A stretch of 64,000 nt of DNA from Alteribacillus bidgolensis. GTDB taxonomy: Bacteria > Bacillota > Bacilli > Bacillales > Marinococcaceae. Each line of letters starts with the position of its first letter. Position 1 is the stretch's first letter. The stretch spans positions 3,469,272 through 3,533,271 of the forward strand of contig NZ_KZ614149.1 in assembly GCF_002886255.1 (NCBI RefSeq), read 5' to 3'. The notes below the pieces were generated by a model. That model worked only from the letters and a program-made list of their open reading frames with translations, had not been told where the DNA came from and did not search any database. The position numbers and the translations under genes were made by a program. Shown in pieces: positions 51,797-59,486 of this stretch.

Positions 51797-52476
51797 AGAT
51801 AGATTTATCTTCTTGATTAAATGTAAAAGGTATCTAGGAAGTTAGTTCAAAACAAAATCGCTAAATTCTGTCAAATTAGAGTAAAAAACCCAAAATGACT
51901 AGATTTTGACGTTTATAAGAATTACCTTTATCCTCCCTGGTTGTCCTACAATACCATCTGGAGGATATCGTGTTTTCTATGAATACTCAAGTGAACTAGT
52001 AAAACAGCCACTATTATCTAGACAGATGGCAATTTCCCTCCTACTCTAAAATAACATAGCAACGTGTTATTATTGTTTGTCCGACAATATTTTTCTTCCC
52101 CCTATAAGAAAAATGAACTATAAAGGCAAGCTAATCTAAAAAGTCCAAGGGTTAGGTTCAGTTGCTGCTGCACAATACTGGTTGCAATCAGCACAATCAA
52201 TTATCAATCAAAATGCTGATGCTATTCTTTTTCCTAAACCCCTCATTTAATCCATTTAATTAGAATGTATTATCCTTCTATCAGGAAATATTCTTTTCAT
52301 AATTGCTTTGAAACTATTGTTATTTTCAATCAAAAATTTAACAGTATTTCTTTCATAAAAAATATCCGTCATGTAGGAAAAACATACATTTTTGATATTT
52401 TGTACTCAAGTATAATCGAAAGATATTGTCTTTTCATATAATATATTAATTCTATTAAGAAAAGGGGGGATATTTA
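51797..52476. other. Long intergenic region with small coding remnants
   Basis: About 680 bases with no intact gene. Near 52155-52248 a plus-strand frame reads GLGSVAAAQYWLQSAQSIIN and ends at TAA, probably the C-terminal tail of a lost gene. The last 90 bases before 52477 are AT-rich with CATATAATA-type motifs and the ribosome site AAAGGGGGG of the next gene. Confidence 0.35.
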
Positions 52477-52884
52477 ATGGCGAAAGAATTGGTAAACTAT
52501 CAATCCAGTGTCCCTACAAACTTCAACGATTCTATAAGCAGAAGTGTGTCAGAGACTCCCATTTCAGTAGCACTTTTTGGAATGACTACTTTCACGAGTA
52601 ATACAAACGTGGTTTTATTTGGTTCAGTCGGTTTAAGATCAACATTGGGTACTCCAGAGGTCTTGTTTAAAGTCATACGGGATACAGCCGTTATTGGTAG
52701 CACTCTGTCTTCACCCATAGCTGCAGGAGAGTTCTTTAACGTCCCAATCAGTTTTGTCGATCTAAATGTTCCACCAGGATTCCATAGATATACGCTGACA
52801 GCAGAATTGACAACCAGCTCAGTTACTACTAACGCCGACATTGTGGGACCTGTGACTTTTACAGGCTTGGCAATTACAACTTAA
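52477..52884 (+). CDS. Beta-rich surface protein, possible exosporium type
   Basis: A 135-residue protein with no signal peptide and no cysteine, composed of short beta segments rich in S, T, V and N: FGMTTFTSNTNVVLFGSVGL, VLFKVIRDTAVIGSTL, FVDLNVPPGFHRYTLTAEL. The organisation resembles the TNF/C1q-like jelly roll of small spore-surface proteins such as the BxpB or BclA C-terminal type, but similarity is by pattern only. AAAGGGGGG precedes the ATG. CATATAATA, 35 bases upstream, resembles a sigma-K minus 10 box without a clear minus 35. Its placement right after the sulfotransferase/glycosyltransferase cluster is suggestive. Confidence 0.6.
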   Translation: MAKELVNYQSSVPTNFNDSISRSVSETPISVALFGMTTFTSNTNVVLFGSVGLRSTLGTPEVLFKVIRDTAVIGSTLSSPIAAGEFFNVPISFVDLNVPPGFHRYTLTAELTTSSVTTNADIVGPVTFTGLAITT

Positions 52885-52906
52885 TGCCAAAAGGTGTAAG
52901 CGTCAA

Positions 52907-52943
52907 ATAATCCCCACCTTTAAAAGAGATGGGGATTATCTTT
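52907..52943 (+). terminator. Terminator after 52477 gene
   Basis: ATAATCCCCA pairs with TGGGGATTAT (52930-52939), followed by CTTTG, a weak U tract. Confidence 0.6.
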
Positions 52944-53051
52944 GTGTGCCCGGCATGCGCACACGCTTTAGGGTTCAAGTCCCGAACGGTGAAGGTCGTT
53001 GTAACCGCTAGCCAAAGGCAAGGGTGTCTATCGCGTGGTGGAATCTGAAGT
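52944..53051 (+). mobile_element. 5-prime fragment of a group II intron
   Basis: GTGTGCCCGGCATG, then AGGGTTCAAGTCCCGAACGG, TGAAGG, GTAACCGCTAGCC, GCAAGGGTGTC and GGTGGAATCTGAAG follow in the order typical of the 5-prime end (domain I) of bacterial group II introns. No reverse transcriptase, domain V or 3-prime end follows; homology stops where an inverted IS66 fragment begins. The identification is from memory of the family. Confidence 0.65.
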
Positions 53052-53209
53052 TTGTCTTGTTTGCGGTTACAAAATACAAACAAGGCAGGCGAGAAAGGAT
53101 CGAGTTCGAATCCTTCCTGCACAATCACTGCCAATCCGTCTATGACTTCCGTAAATCGGTGCTTCCCCCGTGCCAAGAAGACACGCTCGACAGCCGCTTC
53201 GTTTAACAT
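53051..53209 (-). pseudogene. IS66-family TnpB, N-terminal fragment
   Basis: From ATG at 53209 the minus strand reads VERVFLARGKHRFTEVIDGL and AVIVQEGFELDPFSPALFVF, then CNRKQDKL, the N-terminal half of IS66 Orf2. Homology ends at the group II intron fragment. The start overlaps the stop of the upstream TnpA (ATGTTAA), as in intact IS66 elements. Confidence 0.82.
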
Positions 53210-53531
53210 GAGGCTTTTAATACCTTGATAACGTCCGATAATAAGACGGGGGCAAAGCCAGGTCTCACCTCGATGGTGGCTGATCCTACATGGATAGGTA
53301 AGGATCCATTAGAAGGAGAAAAGGCTTCGTTTACCTCGACAGCCATCCAAGTGGAAGCAGAAGAATATCGTGCGCTTCTTTTCTTATATTCGTTAATTTC
53401 CTTAGCCAGTACCGCATTTGAGGAACAGAAATGTCATTTTGCATCGTACACCATTTTGGGACACTTAGCCCGCTTACTTGAAAGTCGGCAATACGCTTCT
53501 CCCACACCTTTATCCGCTCAGCTGGGCTTAT
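53203..53531 (-). pseudogene. IS66-family TnpA, decayed
   Basis: GAGGAGG lies before an ATA at 53531, where an ATG start would be expected. The frame reads SPAERIKVWEKRIADFQVSG and QNDISVPQMRYWLRKL, then shifts; the C terminus PIHVGSATIEVRPGFAPVLL and SDVIKVLKASC returns before TAA at 53203. A lost start codon and a frameshift mark it as dead. Confidence 0.8.
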
Positions 53532-53704
53532 CGCAAAACCTCCTCTTTAGATCTTGAGGAGATTATCCCATAATCTATAAGCAATAAGAAGGTGTGCTCT
53601 ATTTTGATGCTTCGAATAATTTCACAAAGATTATGCGATTAACAATTTTAATGGAATAAGCATAAAAAGACCGACATATATTGCGTATCGTCGGTTTTTC
53701 TTTA

Positions 53705-53801
53705 TACTTTAGGAAAGTTTAACTTTGCTAAAAGATCAAAGTATAAGAAAAAAACTACGGCTTCCGCCATTTGGACTTGGCGGTAAGCCAAGTTTTTCTA
53801 A
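53705..53801 (+). repeat. Full copy of dispersed intergenic repeat
   Basis: The best-preserved copy, nearly identical to that at 30795. ACTTGGC (53775-53781) pairs with GCCAAGT (53787-53793) before TTTTTCT. Alternatively GGCTTCCGCCA (53759-53769) pairs with TGGCGGTAAGCC (53778-53789); both cannot form together. No plus-strand gene follows: the next genes are on the minus strand, so here it can only act as terminator or be inert. Confidence 0.82.
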
Positions 53802-53880
53802 TGCAAAAACATACTATCAGTTATACAGCTAGGCCTGTTCTACATTCTCTAAGTTTTGGATCAGCCCTTTGTTGTGCAAA

Positions 53881-54795
53881 TTAGTCTTTTTGATCTTCTA
53901 GCTGACGATAGAAAGTCAAAATGTCCTTTAACGAAGTTTCAAATGAAATGCCGGGAACCCATCCCAATGCTTTCATTTTTGAAACATCTACTCGGATCGG
54001 GGCCTCTTTCGTGTTAGATTTGTTTACAGTAACAGGGACTTCTTTGGGGGATAACGATTGATACTTAGAAACCAATTGGCCAAGTGAATGACTTTTCCCC
54101 GATGCAATTTTATAAATTTCATTATTGTTTCCGTATTTAAAAAGGGTTTCATATGCTTTTACTGCATCTCTAACATCAAGAAAATCTCTATGAATGCAAG
54201 GATCACTGATTGTAATCGGTTTCGCTGGCATTTCATTTTCTGTTTTAACAATTTCTTGTGCGATGAGTGAACAAACGCCTTTGGAATGCCCAGGTCCAAT
54301 AAGATTATTAGGATGAGCAATAATAATATCCAAATTATATAATTTGGACCAAGACTCTGAAACTAGACTTTGAAGCGTTTTACTTAAACTATAAGGATGG
54401 GGAGGGTATTTATCTTGTAGAATATCGTATTGAAGAGCAGAACCAACAATAACAACTTTACAAGATGGATGTTCCGTTCGTAAGGCATCAAGCAAATATA
54501 ATGAAGACATCACGTTTGCTTCCATTATCATAATTGGATTAACCCATGATTCCTTTACATGATTTTGACCAGCTAAATGCAGGATATATTCAGGCTTTAC
54601 CTTATAAATCAATTCCTTAACACTTGTTTGATTTGTTAGATCACAACACTCTACTTTTACATTGTTTATTTTTGCATTGTTTTTGTTTCTTACAACGGCA
54701 ATAACATCGATTCCTTGCTTTGAAAAATGATTACACGCATGTTGACCTGTAAAACCATTAGCTCCTGTAATGAGTAATTTAGATTTACTTTTCAT
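53881..54795 (-). CDS. NAD-dependent sugar epimerase/dehydratase (SDR)
   Basis: A 304-residue extended SDR enzyme. LLITGANGFTGQHACNHFSK holds the Rossmann GxxGxxG, LHLAGQNHVKESW the NAG-type segment, and the catalytic YxxxK is in PPHPYSLSKTLQSLV near 132. HRDFLDVRDAVKAYETLF is characteristic of the GDP-mannose dehydratase/RMD-like reductase group. It is the last gene of a four-gene minus-strand operon and overlaps the preceding gene by four bases. It probably acts on a nucleotide-4-keto-6-deoxy sugar; exact product unknown. A repeat copy lies downstream. Confidence 0.82.
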   Translation of the reverse strand: MKSKSKLLITGANGFTGQHACNHFSKQGIDVIAVVRNKNNAKINNVKVECCDLTNQTSVKELIYKVKPEYILHLAGQNHVKESWVNPIMIMEANVMSSLYLLDALRTEHPSCKVVIVGSALQYDILQDKYPPHPYSLSKTLQSLVSESWSKLYNLDIIIAHPNNLIGPGHSKGVCSLIAQEIVKTENEMPAKPITISDPCIHRDFLDVRDAVKAYETLFKYGNNNEIYKIASGKSHSLGQLVSKYQSLSPKEVPVTVNKSNTKEAPIRVDVSKMKALGWVPGISFETSLKDILTFYRQLEDQKD

Positions 54796-55616
54796 GGGCG
54801 ATCCATCCAGGCTTTGAGGTTTGTAATCATTTTTTCATAACTTGGAACAAAATATGAAAAATCCTTTCTGGTATTAATTAACGTTCGGTCTAATACAATT
54901 TCGTGATCTGGAATAATGGTCACATCATTTTTATAAAAAATATTTTGAATGAGTTTTAATAGATCATATTTAGAAATCTTACTGGGAGAGACAAGATGAT
55001 ATAAACCAGACACTTTATTTTTAATCATTTCTTCAATGGCTATAGCAAGTTCTAAGGTTGTAACTCCATTCCACATTACATTTTTATACCCTTTAATTGT
55101 TCCTTTTTGTTTCATAAACCAAAGAAATAAGCCAATCCCATTCTCTTTCAATTCTGGTCCTATAATGGAAGTCCGGATAGTTAAATGTTTCTCACTTTTT
55201 ACTTCTCCAAGTGCCTTCGTAATAGCATAAGCAGAGGTACCATCAGGTCTATCATTTTCTTTATAACCGCCGCGATCTCCTGAAAAAACACAGTCAGTGC
55301 TTATGTGGATTAATTTACTTCGGTATTGATCTGCTTTTTTTGCAAGTAGATGTGGAAAGATACTATTAATATAAAAGGATGCTTCTCTATTTTTGCTTGC
55401 ATCATCATTTAATAAACCAACACAATTAATAATAATATCTGGTTTTATTGATTCAATGACTGTGTCTAGTGCCTCGAGATCCCAAACATCCAAGATTATA
55501 CTTCTATTATCAGAAGGGTTTCTCGAAGTGTAATGTACTTCATAGTTTTGTTGCTGAAAGTAATCTGTGATCATATGACCTGCCATGCCTTTACCGCCAA
55601 TGATCAATAGATTCAC
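54792..55616 (-). CDS. RmlD-like nucleotide-sugar 4-reductase
   Basis: A 274-residue SDR reductase of the RmlD/WbvR type. LLIIGGKGMAGHMITDYFQQ is the cofactor loop; IINCVGLLND, HISTDCVFSGDRGGYKENDR and the catalytic Y/K in TSAYAITKALGEV follow. It lacks the C-terminal cupin found in CapF/FnlB, so in a pathway with the two upstream enzymes it better fits the reductase that leads toward UDP-L-rhamnosamine/quinovosamine. It touches the upstream gene by one base and overlaps the next by four. Confidence 0.82.
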   Translation of the reverse strand: MNLLIIGGKGMAGHMITDYFQQQNYEVHYTSRNPSDNRSIILDVWDLEALDTVIESIKPDIIINCVGLLNDDASKNREASFYINSIFPHLLAKKADQYRSKLIHISTDCVFSGDRGGYKENDRPDGTSAYAITKALGEVKSEKHLTIRTSIIGPELKENGIGLFLWFMKQKGTIKGYKNVMWNGVTTLELAIAIEEMIKNKVSGLYHLVSPSKISKYDLLKLIQNIFYKNDVTIIPDHEIVLDRTLINTRKDFSYFVPSYEKMITNLKAWMDRP

Positions 55617-56602
55617 TAGATAAACCCTCCCTTTTTTAACATATCTTTAATGTCATTTTTAGTCATTAAGGAATGATTTGAATTGTAATTATCCAGGTTA
55701 ATAGGAGGGTAGCTAGAGTAATGATCGTTTAATCCGTCAATATTTATAGCTGGTAAAATGACATAATATTCCTTATCATAAATGACTGTTTTATTACTTT
55801 CATATTCGGTTAATAAAATTTCATGTAACTTTTCACCAGGGCGAGTGCCGAGTTCTTCGATGATGACATTTGGTTTTCCTGAGTCTTCTATTAATATATT
55901 GGCTAGGTCCAAAATTTTGCATGTTGGCATTTTCATGACAAAAATTTCGCCGCCTATACTTTCATAGGATGCTTTAAATAATAGTTTAATTGCATCCTCT
56001 AGTGTTAAAAAGAATCTTGTCATTCGTTTATCTGTTATTCCGATTTTAGATTTTTTTTGTATTTGGTCTTTAAAAACGTGAATTACACTTCCATTTGTCC
56101 CTAGAACATTTCCCCCACGTACACAAATAAATTTTGTATCTTCCGTTAACGTATTTGCATGAATGATTAAACGTTCACCTAGTGCTTTTGTAAAACCATA
56201 GAAGTTTGTAGGGTTGGCTGCTTTGTCTGTTGAAATGTAAATGACTTTTTTAATATTACGTTCAATAGAAGCCTCAATAACATTTTGAGTACCATTAACA
56301 TTCGTTTTTAAACCTTCATAAGGTTGGTCTTCACAAACAGGAACGTGTTTTAATGCAGCAAGATGAAAAAGATAATCTGCTCCTTTACAAGCTTCACTCA
56401 ATGCTGATTTATCGCGAATATCCCCTATAATAAAGGATAGTTTTTTGTTATTATCAAATTTGTGCTTCATTTCCACTTGAGTAAATTCATTTCTTGAAAA
56501 GATACGAATTTCTTTTGGATTTTTATCCAAAAGTTGTTTAACTAATTCGTACCCCCATGAACCAGTTCCACCAGTTATTAAGATGGTCTTATTACAAAAC
56601 AA
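55616..56602 (-). CDS. UDP-GlcNAc 4,6-dehydratase/5-epimerase, CapE/WbvB-like
   Basis: A 328-residue SDR that inverts C5 while removing water from UDP-GlcNAc. The N terminus KTILITGGTGSWGYELVKQL, RIFSRNEFTQVEMKHKF, IGDIRDKSAL, the active region VIYISTDKAANPTNFYGFTK (M/K variant of the YxxxK site) and GVIRGGNVLG-like ICVRGGNVLG are all present. I choose the TTG at 56602 (MFCNKTILI), six bases after GGGGGTG, rather than the GTG at 56611 which lies inside the ribosome site. First step toward UDP-L-FucNAc, L-QuiNAc or L-RhaNAc. Confidence 0.85.
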   Translation of the reverse strand: MFCNKTILITGGTGSWGYELVKQLLDKNPKEIRIFSRNEFTQVEMKHKFDNNKKLSFIIGDIRDKSALSEACKGADYLFHLAALKHVPVCEDQPYEGLKTNVNGTQNVIEASIERNIKKVIYISTDKAANPTNFYGFTKALGERLIIHANTLTEDTKFICVRGGNVLGTNGSVIHVFKDQIQKKSKIGITDKRMTRFFLTLEDAIKLLFKASYESIGGEIFVMKMPTCKILDLANILIEDSGKPNVIIEELGTRPGEKLHEILLTEYESNKTVIYDKEYYVILPAINIDGLNDHYSSYPPINLDNYNSNHSLMTKNDIKDMLKKGGFI

Positions 56603-57686
56603 AATTTGCACCCCCTAGAATAAACTTAACGACTTTGTCTGAAACATTTGTGTCAGTATATCCATCCGGACATACCCATGTTTTTGAATGGTTTGTCATA
56701 ACTTTTACAGAGTCAAGAATATTTGACTTATTTATCCCTGATAACATATTGCTGCCGCAATCAATAGTTTCAGGTCTTTCAGTTGTTGTTCGGACAGTGA
56801 CTGTAGGAACATGAAATATACAACATTCTTCTTGAACTGTTCCGCTGTCGGTCAGCACACAATATGAAAACTGTTCTAGCTTAACGAAGTCAAAAAAGCC
56901 GAATGGTTCATAAAATTCAATGAGAGGATGTAACTCTACATCATTCATTTGTTTCATCCTGGATTTTGTTCTTGGGTGTAAACTGCAGACAACTCTTTTA
57001 TTAAAGGTTTCAGCGACAGCATTTAATCCATTAGTAATCTCTATTAGATTTTTCATTTCATCAACATTCTCTGCTCGATGGATAGTAACTAGAAAATAAT
57101 CATGCGGTTTCAGATTAATTTTTTTTAAAATGCCACTTTCGTTTATTTCTTTTTTATAGTGTTCAAGCACTTCATATATAGGATTACCAGATAGCATGAT
57201 ACGATTATTGGCGATTCCTTCTTGAAGCAAATGTTCCTTGCTATTTGGGGTATAAGGGAGGTTGAAGCTTGAAACGGCATCAACAATACGCCGGTTTTTT
57301 TCCTCTGGCACCCGCCAATCAAAACAGCGATTACCTGCCTCCATGTGAACAACTGGGATCCCCATTCGTTCTGCTAATATTGCTCCTAATGCACTGTTTG
57401 TATCCCCTAACACTAATACTTTGTCAGGCTTCTCTTTTAATAAAATTTTTTCTAATTCTAAAAACATTCTTGAAAGCTGTTCACCTAGGGACTGCTGCTT
57501 ATCAAATAATATATAATCTGGTTTTCTAAGCCGGAGTTGATCAAAAAATACATCATTTAGGGTGGATGTAAAATTTTGTCCAGTATGAACGATAATGTGT
57601 TTGTTAGATGAATGATCGAGTTGCTTCATAATTAAACTAAGTCGAATAATCTCAGGTCTAGTACCTAAAATTGTCATAACTTTCAT
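56592..57686 (-). CDS. Non-hydrolysing UDP-N-acetylhexosamine 2-epimerase, FnlC/WbvD-like
   Basis: A 364-residue GT-B-like 2-epimerase. VMTILGTRPEIIRLSLIMKQ opens it; VLVLGDTNSALGAILAERMG, the diagnostic HMEAGNRCFDWRVPEEKNRR, VTIHRAENVD and VLTDSGTVQEECCIFHVPTV follow. The RCFD..VPEE..NR wording is that of enzymes that epimerise 2-acetamido-2,6-dideoxy-L-hexoses rather than of MnaA-type GlcNAc epimerases. It is the first gene of the minus-strand operon 57686-53881. The set would give UDP-L-FucNAc or UDP-L-QuiNAc as glycan donor. Confidence 0.87.
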   Translation of the reverse strand: MKVMTILGTRPEIIRLSLIMKQLDHSSNKHIIVHTGQNFTSTLNDVFFDQLRLRKPDYILFDKQQSLGEQLSRMFLELEKILLKEKPDKVLVLGDTNSALGAILAERMGIPVVHMEAGNRCFDWRVPEEKNRRIVDAVSSFNLPYTPNSKEHLLQEGIANNRIMLSGNPIYEVLEHYKKEINESGILKKINLKPHDYFLVTIHRAENVDEMKNLIEITNGLNAVAETFNKRVVCSLHPRTKSRMKQMNDVELHPLIEFYEPFGFFDFVKLEQFSYCVLTDSGTVQEECCIFHVPTVTVRTTTERPETIDCGSNMLSGINKSNILDSVKVMTNHSKTWVCPDGYTDTNVSDKVVKFILGGANFVL

Positions 57687-58158
57687 TGTATTACCCCTCC
57701 ATAAAGTTGAGGCTTTATAAATAAGATATGAAATGAAAAATAATTTGTCCTAGACCGATGACTTAACAAAGACAGAAAAGTGGCTTTTATCCTAATGGAA
57801 AAAGGTAATCCAATATGAGGGGAAGGGGGTTGGAATGTACACTAGGGCGAGTGAGAAAGCAAGGTGTAAAGAGTTTGGCGCTGACGAGAAATACCAAAGG
57901 TGAGGAGTTTTAATACTACCTATCAAAAAACTTCTTACAAAAAGGCCAAGCTTAATAGCTCAAGCGTGAAATTGCCTCATTTCTAGAAGTTAAAGAGAAA
58001 CTAGAATTAATAATTTTAATTTTAATAAATGTATTTAAGCTGTACTAGAAACTCATATCGTTTTTCCACTTTTGACAAGCGTCGGATGTTTATATGTGTT
58101 TGTTTTTCTGACTTATTATAAGATATATGTCAATTTTATAAGAGGTGAGTTTTTTTAG
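57687..58158. other. Intergenic region with weak coding traces
   Basis: About 470 bases between divergent genes. A plus-strand piece reading GRVRKQGVKSLALTRNTKGE near 57845 and another reading LKREIASFLEVKEKLE near 57965 look like gene debris in different frames. The end carries GAGGTGAG before the TTG of the protease remnant. No intact gene is seen. Confidence 0.35.
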
Positions 58159-59132
58159 TTGGCTAAACAAAACGATCCAATCGTTGAACAGTTTGTTCAA
58201 CAAGATAATAGTACAGAAAACTTAGCTGTGGTGATTATTTTAAAAGATGACTGCAAAACAGTTGATATTTCTCAGCTATGTTCTTTAGAAGAGACAGACG
58301 AACCAAAATATCATTTGAAGGAGATAAAACAAATAACCGGAAAATTTTGCAAAGGAACATTAAAAAAGCTTATCGACCACCCAATCGTGAAACATGTTCA
58401 TCACGATTATGAGGTTCATATAAATTTAAATATAGCCACGGTTGCTATCGGAGCCAAAAATGCCAATAACAGGCATAATTTAACCGGAAATGGTGTTACT
58501 GTTGCAGTTATTGACTCTGGTATTTACCGGCATTACGATTTAATTTATCCAACCAATAGAATTATAGGTTTCAGAGACTTTGTTAATGGACGGACCGTTC
58601 CATATGATGACAACGGCCATGGGACTCATGTGGCAGGTGCCATAGCAGGAAACGGGGCTGCTCGAGCGGACATTTTAGCGTGATCCGGTGATTTAAAAAA
58701 CAATAGGGGGTAACAAATGACAGAAATACAATTAGTATAAGTGATGATGTTCCTGCTCCATATACAAGTAGTAAACCAACCGTTAATGGTTTTATAAAAC
58801 CAGATGTAGCTGTTCCTGGTACGAATATCGTATCTCTGATATTACCTAATTCAACGTTAGCTAATGAACTGCCAAACAATCGAGTCGGGAACAACTATTT
58901 CACCTTAACAGGAACATCGATGGCAACAGGCATTGCTTCAGGAGTTATCGCGATCATTTTGCAAGCATATCCGACGTATTCCGGATATAGTAAAAGTTCG
59001 TCTGATAGAAGCGAGCCACTATTTTGCCGTGGACTTCCCAGGATACTGATTGATAATGAAACTAATAACAATGACCAGGCACTACCATTCCTTATAGCAG
59101 ATAAACCTGGCAGCCACTGTTGCAGTGGTTAG
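58159..59132 (+). pseudogene. Subtilisin-like S8 protease, internal deletion
   Basis: TTG at 58159 after AGAGGTGAG opens 174 codons with the catalytic Asp in VAVIDSGIYRHYDL and the catalytic His in DDNGHGTHVAGAIAGNG. The frame then stops at 58681. The C-terminal part resumes in other frames near 58735: ISDDVPAPYTSSKPTVNGFI, GFIKPDVAVPG and the catalytic Ser in LTGTSMATGIASGVIA (58910-58960). About 100 residues, including the oxyanion Asn region, are missing, so it is inactive. The family is AprX-like and would be intracellular or exported without a visible signal peptide. Confidence 0.82.
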
Positions 59133-59305
59133 GCGACAGCTTTATCAATTTTATTCATGTTTCTACTGTCCCCGTCAGCTCAGTCATAATATAAACCAAG
59201 TTCACTCGCTTAACGGCAAAATTCAGTATAGGGATTGAGGTGGTGTGGCTAACAAGCAGATCATGACTCATGTATATAAGACTTCAGATTTCTTCTCCTA
59301 GTGAC

Positions 59306-59437
59306 CTAGGGATAAACGCGTCGTTCTTTTTCTATATAATTTTTTTTGAATAAATGGAGCAGTGTAGTGCCAGCAGTTTTAGGAATATGCATGAAGATCG
59401 CAAGTTTATCAGCTGGATTATTTATCTTATTACCCAT
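59306..59437 (-). pseudogene. N-terminal fragment of a sulfotransferase
   Basis: On the minus strand ATG at 59437 opens 43 codons reading MGNKINNPADKLAIFMHIPK, then TAGTTLLHLFKKNYIEKERR and a TAG. FMHIPKTAGTTL is the PAPS 5-prime loop, close to that of the broken gene at 41221. It follows the glycosyltransferase at 59487 in the same direction after 49 bases, so a GT2-sulfotransferase pair was cut here. The rest of the gene is gone; DNA at 59133-59305 shows nothing else. Confidence 0.75.
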
Positions 59438-59486
59438 ATTTCAGCCCCTTATTTAATTATTTTTATGATAACCATCATAAGGCTCG

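Noticed and set aside
52500..52841. 113-codon minus-strand frame opposite the beta-rich protein
   Set aside because: The plus-strand frame has the ribosome site, the upstream promoter-like sequence and the terminator; the minus frame has none.
53024..53557. Plus-strand open frames of 60 and 110 codons in a GC-richer stretch
   Set aside because: They are antisense shadows of the IS66 TnpA/TnpB fragments, which match the family on the minus strand.
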